DNA from: Adiantum capillus-veneris
Taxonomy: Eukaryota; Streptophyta; Polypodiopsida; Polypodiales; Pteridaceae
DNA: 64,000 nt
Direction of reading: 5' to 3'
Assembly: GCA_014529385.2 (NCBI GenBank)
Contig: CM043953.1
Span: 94,183,342-94,247,341 of the forward strand
Positions 59,161 to 64,000 of this stretch are shown here, piece after piece (position 1 is the stretch's first letter; each line of letters begins with the position of its first letter). The notes beneath the pieces are model-generated. The model did no database searches and was not told where the DNA came from. It was given only the letters and a program-made list of their open reading frames with translations. Position numbers and translations under genes: made by a program.

Positions 59161-60019
59161 TTAAATAAAGTACAATACAAAAAATGATACAATTTTCAGC
59201 AACTATCTGACACACACACATATACACAGGCATGTGAAAAACTCAAAAAGCAAGCCTAAACTCATGTTGTCATACATTGGGTATAGATCATGGATTCTAA
59301 CTTCCTCGAGTGCATCTTGTCGATCTTGTTTCAGTGTAGGTTGGAGGATGTTAGAGCACCCATCCAATGATAGGAAGGAGCACAACCAATAGTAATAAAT
59401 CCCTACAATCATTATTAGTCGTGGCCATTATCGCAATCTCTATGATAGCATTGGTTTGAGGTACAAGCAGCATCAACACAAGCCTCGAGGACGAGAATAA
59501 ATTTTGAGAACTCCTCTAGCGTAGCGAAGGGGCCTCGCTACCATCATGCATGGAGCTTGCAGACTGCTATCCTATTTCAATAATCTCTTAGTTTTAAATT
59601 TGAAGTGAGGAAAGATATAAAGTCTAGTGTAAAAAACTTGAAATAGATAAAATCTAGTTTAAAAGCCTTCAAATATATCCAATTTACCTCTAAAATTTTT
59701 CACATGGAGGTTTTTTAAGTTTTTTGAGAAAGAATTACTAATGTTCTTATAAAATTTGATGAGTTTCGTCAAATTTTGCTAGCATAAGTTTTGAGGGTGG
59801 GAGGGTCGACAGTTCGAGAGTGCACACATGAATGCCAAGGCTTGAGGACGACACCATATCGTTTGATTGCTCTCAAAAGGGTTAACAATGTCGTGACTAA
59901 AATATGATCCTTGTTTGAGTGTCTACTACAATGGCACAACCTCCAAAGAACAATCACAAATAAGTTCTACTCAGAACTTAACCACATGCTGGAAGATGGT
60001 GGTAGATGACTCACATAAT
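59160..60019. other. Unassigned DNA
   Basis: No coding signal is convincing; short minus-strand frames at 59203-59412 and 59769-59957 show no family features. Confidence 0.4.
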
Positions 60020-60200
60020 TCACAAGAAGTTCTGGACAAATTCTCATAATAATTCCCACATTGTGACTTACCTCAACATCATGAGCTTCTGTGCGAGAGA
60101 CACCGCATACCCAAAGGGCCGGCGGTCCGCTGCCCTCAATCGTACCTAGCTAGGTATGCGGTGCCTCTCGCACAGAAGCTCATGATGTTATGCATTGTAT
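60020..60200 (+). repeat. Hairpin repeat with 37-bp inverted arms
   Basis: Arms 60075-60111 (AACATCATGAGCTTCTGTGC...) and 60153-60189 are inverted copies with one mismatch in 37. The 41-base loop contains smaller inverted pairs (AGGGC/GCCCT and TACCTAGCTAGGTA). A degenerate relative lies in the opposite orientation at 36.3-36.45 kb, and homology extends left of the hairpin (ATTCCCACATTGTGACTTAC). It could be a foldback transposon/MITE or a precursor of small RNAs. Confidence 0.8.
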
Positions 60201-61260
60201 GAAAAACACTGAAAAAGGCTCCGTTTTCCTACCTGAGAAAATTTCTAAATCTTCTTGTGTAAGAAGGGTCAGACCTGCACTAGCATAACGCTTGATCCTT
60301 TGAACTCAAAGAAGTAATAGTTAATTCTTCAATATACCTGAAATCTTCTCATCTCTGAAAATTACAACACCTCATTGCCAAGCTTGAGTTGACTGCCGCC
60401 ATACTTCGATAACAAGAGAGTATCACCTGGAATGTCGGTAGCAAGTGTTCATGAAAAATCATTTTTCCAAACATACAAAATTCGGTTCCTTGAATTTGTC
60501 AAGAGGAAATTTTAGAAAATTAGGTTTATTTTGTGCGTTTTTACACTATTTTTCTCTATTTTGGGGCGGAATGTATCCCTTTCCCCTTGCCCTCAACCGG
60601 TAATTTTGCAATTGAAAACAGCACGATATTAAGCTGAGACACATTTTTCTTGAACACTGGGACTCGGTAGATCTTCATTGTGGGCGTGACAGTGGCCAAG
60701 GGCCTATCAAAGATTCAACGCATTAAAATCAAGTGCACTTTGTGTATCCCATGCAACGTAAAAGAGCCAAATTTGGGCTGTGACTCATTCAATTCAAGAG
60801 CACTTAATAGCTTTGTGTGTCCCAAGGAAACTTCAAGAGTAAAAGTAAAAGAGCCAGATTTTGGCTGTGTGACAATAATGTTCAACATATTTGATTCAAG
60901 TGCACTCAACGGATGCCTAGCATCCTTTTTCACTCCCATATTATCAAAGAAGAGGAGCCGAAAAGGGGGGGGGGGGGGGGGGGGGAGGGAGGTAGGTCAT
61001 GGTGGTGATGTGGCCCTACACTGAGCTAGCCCACCCTACATCACAGAGCTAGTCCAACCACATGCAACCATCAAGACTAAGTAACAGGGGGTATAGACAT
61101 ATGTGGGAGCGGTGGAATCGACGGACAAGAAGTGAGACATGCAAATCAAAAATCCGCTTAGCCGTTGGATTTGTCTGAGTTTACATTTTAGGTCCTAGTT
61201 TACATTAGATTTTTCGTTTACCTTATATGTTTGCGTTTTCCCCATTTGGACAACCCAATG
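60201..61260. other. Unassigned DNA with a G run
   Basis: Contains a run of about 20 G at 60965-60985. No gene recognised; KGLSKIQRIKIKC at 60680 onward is an unremarkable open frame. Confidence 0.4.
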
Positions 61261-61350
61261 CACGCGTGCATGTGGTTAGGGCACCAACCTCTTGTGATGG
61301 CCGCTTGGGTTCAATTCCCATTCTGACATTGATTTTTTGGTTGTTGTCCA
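61260..61350 (+). mobile_element. Possible second SINE type (tRNA-like head)
   Basis: TGGTTAGGGCACC (61272-61284) and GGGTTCAATTCCCATTC (61307-61323) resemble A and B boxes but are only about 37 bases apart, shorter than in a tRNA. GGACAACC before and GGTTGTTGTCC after can pair. Tentative. Confidence 0.35.
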
Positions 61351-61564
61351 TCGCCCTCGAGATTCCTCCCCGTCAACCCACGCCGTTGATCCCACCGCTC
61401 GGGGGTCATTAAAAACCCCGTGTAACTTAGACATGTGGGCATGACCGCTGTTGCACACCCTACGTTCACTGCCGCAGACCCACTTGCCTATCGTCCATGC
61501 TATTATCAGTCGCTGATCCACTTCTCTGTCATCCATGCAATTATTAACTAGTGAAAATAAGAGC

Positions 61565-61770
61565 CAGGCCTGTATTATTGGGGTTGTTTTCAATACTCTC
61601 TAACTGTCAAGGATTTTTCAAAGGGCAGACCTTCATAAAAATGTTGACCATTTTGTGGCCATTGTAGCGCCCATTTGAGGCAGCCAAGCCTTTATCATTA
61701 GGGTTGTTTTCAATACTGTCGTACTGTCAAGGATTTTTCAAAGGGTAGACCTTCATAGAAATGCATTGAT
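61565..61770. repeat. Direct repeats left of the lectin relic
   Basis: TTGGGGTTGTTTTCAATACT and CTGTCAAGGATTTTTCAAAG and AGACCTTCATA are repeated at about 61578-61644 and 61700-61765. A third, inverted copy lies at 62400-62490 on the other side of the lectin relic. Confidence 0.85.
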
Positions 61771-61817
61771 TGACTCCAAAAGAAGAGAAGACGAGAGAGA
61801 GAGAGAGAGAGAGAGAG

Positions 61818-62240
61818 ATGAGAAGACCAACCAATGAAAGAGAGCTTCTACTTGCTGCATTCCTCTTGCCAATCCTATTGCTATATTGCTAGGCACATAT
61901 CATTGGCATCAAGGGTATAACCTTTGAACATGCCACATTCAATACCCAAGACCTTGTAGATCTCAAAATTGTGAAACAGAACTCGTGGTACCAAGGCCAA
62001 AGTGTCTACCAAAAGGATGATGCCATCTGGATCACCTTAGACGCAAGAGAAGTCAAATTCCTCAGAGGCAGCAACCTCGACCAGGTTATATACAAGGACT
62101 GTGCCAGATTCATCCACCACAACTCGATCACTCAACGGCCTCTTTCAACACCAAATTCACATTCCGAATCATTACCACAACTCCTTACCCAAAGTATGGT
62201 AGTGGCATGGCCTTCTTCATCTCCGATATGGAGAAGCGGA
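61818..62240 (+). pseudogene. L-type (legume) lectin domain fragment
   Basis: Such domains bind sugars, often as the outer part of lectin receptor kinases. ATG at 61818 begins a hydrophobic signal-like stretch (ELLLAAFLLPILLLYC) ending in a TAG. The same frame continues GITFEHATFNTQDLVDLKIV, QNSWYQGQSVYQKDDAIWIT and IYKDCARFIHHN. One base shift near 62125 gives TASFNTKFTFRIITTTPYPK and YGSGMAFFISD, the beta-strand core and GxGxAFF motif of the family. It then stops at the inverted repeat near 62240; the rest of the lectin and any kinase are missing. A stop, a frameshift and truncation make it a relic. Confidence 0.72.
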
Positions 62241-62394
62241 GTTAGAAAAAACTTGAGGTCTAGTGTATTTTAACCGGCTGAAATTGTAAAATACTGGGTA
62301 GATTTTGAGCTTGAAAACCGGAAAATTTACACAAGTTTTAATGTAATAACTGGCAAAAGTTTCAAATTCTTCAAATGGGCTTTGCAATGGCCAC

Positions 62395-62505
62395 AAAGTG
62401 GTCATCATTTCTATGAAGGTCTGTCCTTTGAAAAATCCTTGACAATATGAGAGTATCGAAAACAACCCTAATAATATAGGCATGGCCCCTTCAAATTGGT
62501 TTTGC
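62395..62505. repeat. Inverted copy of the 61.6-kb repeat
   Basis: TATGAAGGTCTGTCCTTTGA, AAAATCCTTGACA and GAAAACAACCCTAATA are the reverse complement of the repeats at 61.58-61.77 kb. The pair encloses the lectin relic. Confidence 0.85.
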
Positions 62506-63125
62506 AATGGCCACAAAATGGTATGCACTCTAGTCTGAGATTCGGACCCTCGAACCGTTTCAAACACAATCCTATAATTCTTGTAGCACTAGCCTAATAT
62601 GTGACCACGATTTTCAGAAGAGCTTCCCGAGGCAAATCTTGGCAGATGTCGTGGAAAATTAAAGAGGAGAAGGGCATGTGTATGGTAGGTACAAGCTAAG
62701 ATGCACGCCAAGTGGTGCGAGCTCCAAGCTAGGCACCCAACGAGGCATGAAGGGGGAAATGGGGTTCACAGTCCGTGAGGAGTTTACCTTGTGATCACAT
62801 GGGGTTCCCATGTATCTCACGTTGTGATCACATCTAGTTTGCAAATGCTGGAGTGCACAATGATCACTCCTAGTTCACAAATTCAATCGGACGGTCAATA
62901 TGAAGGGCATTTGTGCCTTTTCTTTTCTTTACAACCGTGGATCCCCTTTGAGGGGCTTCGTGTCAATTAGTCCTGAGGATGAGCAAGTGTCTCAGTGAAA
63001 CTTCCATTTATCATGCCTCATGTTTTTTGGCTTTCTAAAAGAAATTCTTAGTGTTGGGTTGGGTTAGGGGGACTTTCATAGTTTTCAGTGTATGATAAAG
63101 ACTTACCTTTCATTTCACATCCTGT
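62506..63125. other. Unassigned DNA
   Basis: GCAATGGCCACAAA occurs twice (about 62385 and 62507). Nothing else recognised. Confidence 0.4.
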
Positions 63126-63126
63126 C

Positions 63127-63562
63127 TTTACTTTTCTTGCATTCTATTGTTTTAGAATGCTTCTTTTCTTGCATTCTATTGTTTTAGAATGCTAGGAAGC
63201 ATTTACTTTCTCTGCATCTTCAAAATGACTTTAGAGATCAAAACATTAAACAAAATATTTATAAAAGTTTGATCTTATGATGGAGTCTTTGAGAAAGTCT
63301 TTTTATACTATATATAATTGAGCTTAAAATTTTCAAGGAAGAAGAGGGCATCCATGTGTCACTTTCTCCTTCATTTCAAGAACCTTAGGAAACATTTGGT
63401 TTGAAATGTAAAAGTGAAGGGTAAGTCACGTATCATTTGGTTTGAAATGTAAAAGGTTTGAAATGTAAAAGAGAAAGGTAAGTAGCAAGTACTCTGATTG
63501 TAGAAAATGAAAAAACTTGATTTTGACTTTTTAGTTCTATCAAAAAGTCGCAATACTTAGTA

Positions 63563-63618
<56 letters not shown>

Positions 63619-63760
63619 CATACTATATATGAAGTAACTTAAAATTTTCAAGGAAAGAGAGACCTCCATGTGTCACATTCTACTTCATTTCAAAGAGAAC
63701 CTTTTAAAAACATTCAATTAAGAATGTAAAAGTGAAGGGTAGGTACTAGGATAGTAGAAA
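63127..63760. repeat. Local duplications and (CT)n(AT)n
   Basis: TTCTTGCATTCTATTGTTTT AGAATGCT occurs twice in tandem (63133-63192). A block from ACTATATAT through TTAAAATTTTCAAGGAA, CCATGTGTCAC and AATGTAAAAGTGAAGGGTA occurs at about 63308-63422 and 63622-63740. TTTGGTTTGAAATGTAAAAG recurs three times at 63396-63470. (CT)n(AT)n lies at 63564-63618. Confidence 0.8.
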
Positions 63761-64000
63761 ATGAAAAGACTCGAGCATGTCTTGGAAGTGGAAAGTCAAA
63801 AAGACTCTATCTAAATTTATAATGCTAAAGCCAAATATTTCACTCTAGCCCTCATTTTCACTTTTATTTTGAAAATCATTTGAAAGGTGGCTTTCCTTTA
63901 CATTTTGAAGGCCATAAGTAATTTTTCTCCATGTTTTGCTCAATGAGCCTCCCTTCGGAGGTTTGCACGGACCTTTATAATCTTTGACTTTGATGCTCAA

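Overview
This window looks like nuclear DNA from a land plant with a large, repeat-packed genome. The evidence is one spliced gene for a plant-type UMP-CMP kinase, a relic of an L-type (legume) lectin domain, and a dense mix of Ty1/copia, Ty3/gypsy, CACTA and hAT sequences with very long CT/GA and CA/GT microsatellites. A fern or other seed-free vascular plant would fit the repeat style, but the sequence alone does not prove the species.

Layout. 0.5-2.2 kb (minus strand): UMP-CMP kinase in six exons, the only intact-looking host gene. 2.4-5.1 kb: microsatellites and two tRNA-derived SINE copies. 6.2-12.0 kb: a gypsy element (Gypsy-1; gag and protease recognisable) split by a complete, internally deleted copia element (Copia-1, 8087-11446) with 191-193 bp LTRs, a 5-bp target duplication (AGAGC) and a 404-codon fused reading frame. 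11.9-20.5 kb: a second, decayed gypsy element (Gypsy-2), itself hit by a 678-bp solo LTR at 14.6-15.3 kb. 20.5-23.2 kb: the 5' part of another LTR element, whose leader carries about 285-bp tandem repeats with a perfectly conserved 20-26 bp palindrome. 23.2-24.6 kb: microsatellites plus three reverse-oriented SINE copies. 25.3-31.1 kb: a CACTA (En/Spm) element with a degenerate TNP2-type gene and a second spliced gene of the plant transposase-24 kind. 31.6-32.0 kb: a copia-type LTR with primer-binding site. 33.9-35.4 kb: a hAT (DUF659/dimerisation domain) relic. 36.9-45.8 kb (minus): a full-length gypsy element (Gypsy-3) with 1.64-kb LTRs and two RNase H domains. 48.4-50.8 kb: a truncated second copy of the Gypsy-3 family. 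52.1-54.1 kb (minus): a chromovirus-like RT-RNase H-integrase relic. 54.4-56.8 kb (minus): copia gag/protease relic and two primer-binding-site-like motifs. 57-64 kb: mostly unassigned AT-rich DNA with local duplications, a hairpin repeat at 60.1 kb and a lectin relic at 61.8-62.2 kb.

Apart from the kinase, nothing here forms a cellular pathway; the window records nested transposon insertions and their decay. The most interesting points are the palindrome-bearing leader repeats, the non-autonomous copia with its open fused frame, a SINE family with tRNA-spaced A and B boxes and microsatellite tails, and a hairpin repeat family with 37-bp arms. All assignments are from reading the sequence; no database search or alignment program was run, and LTR identities are by eye.
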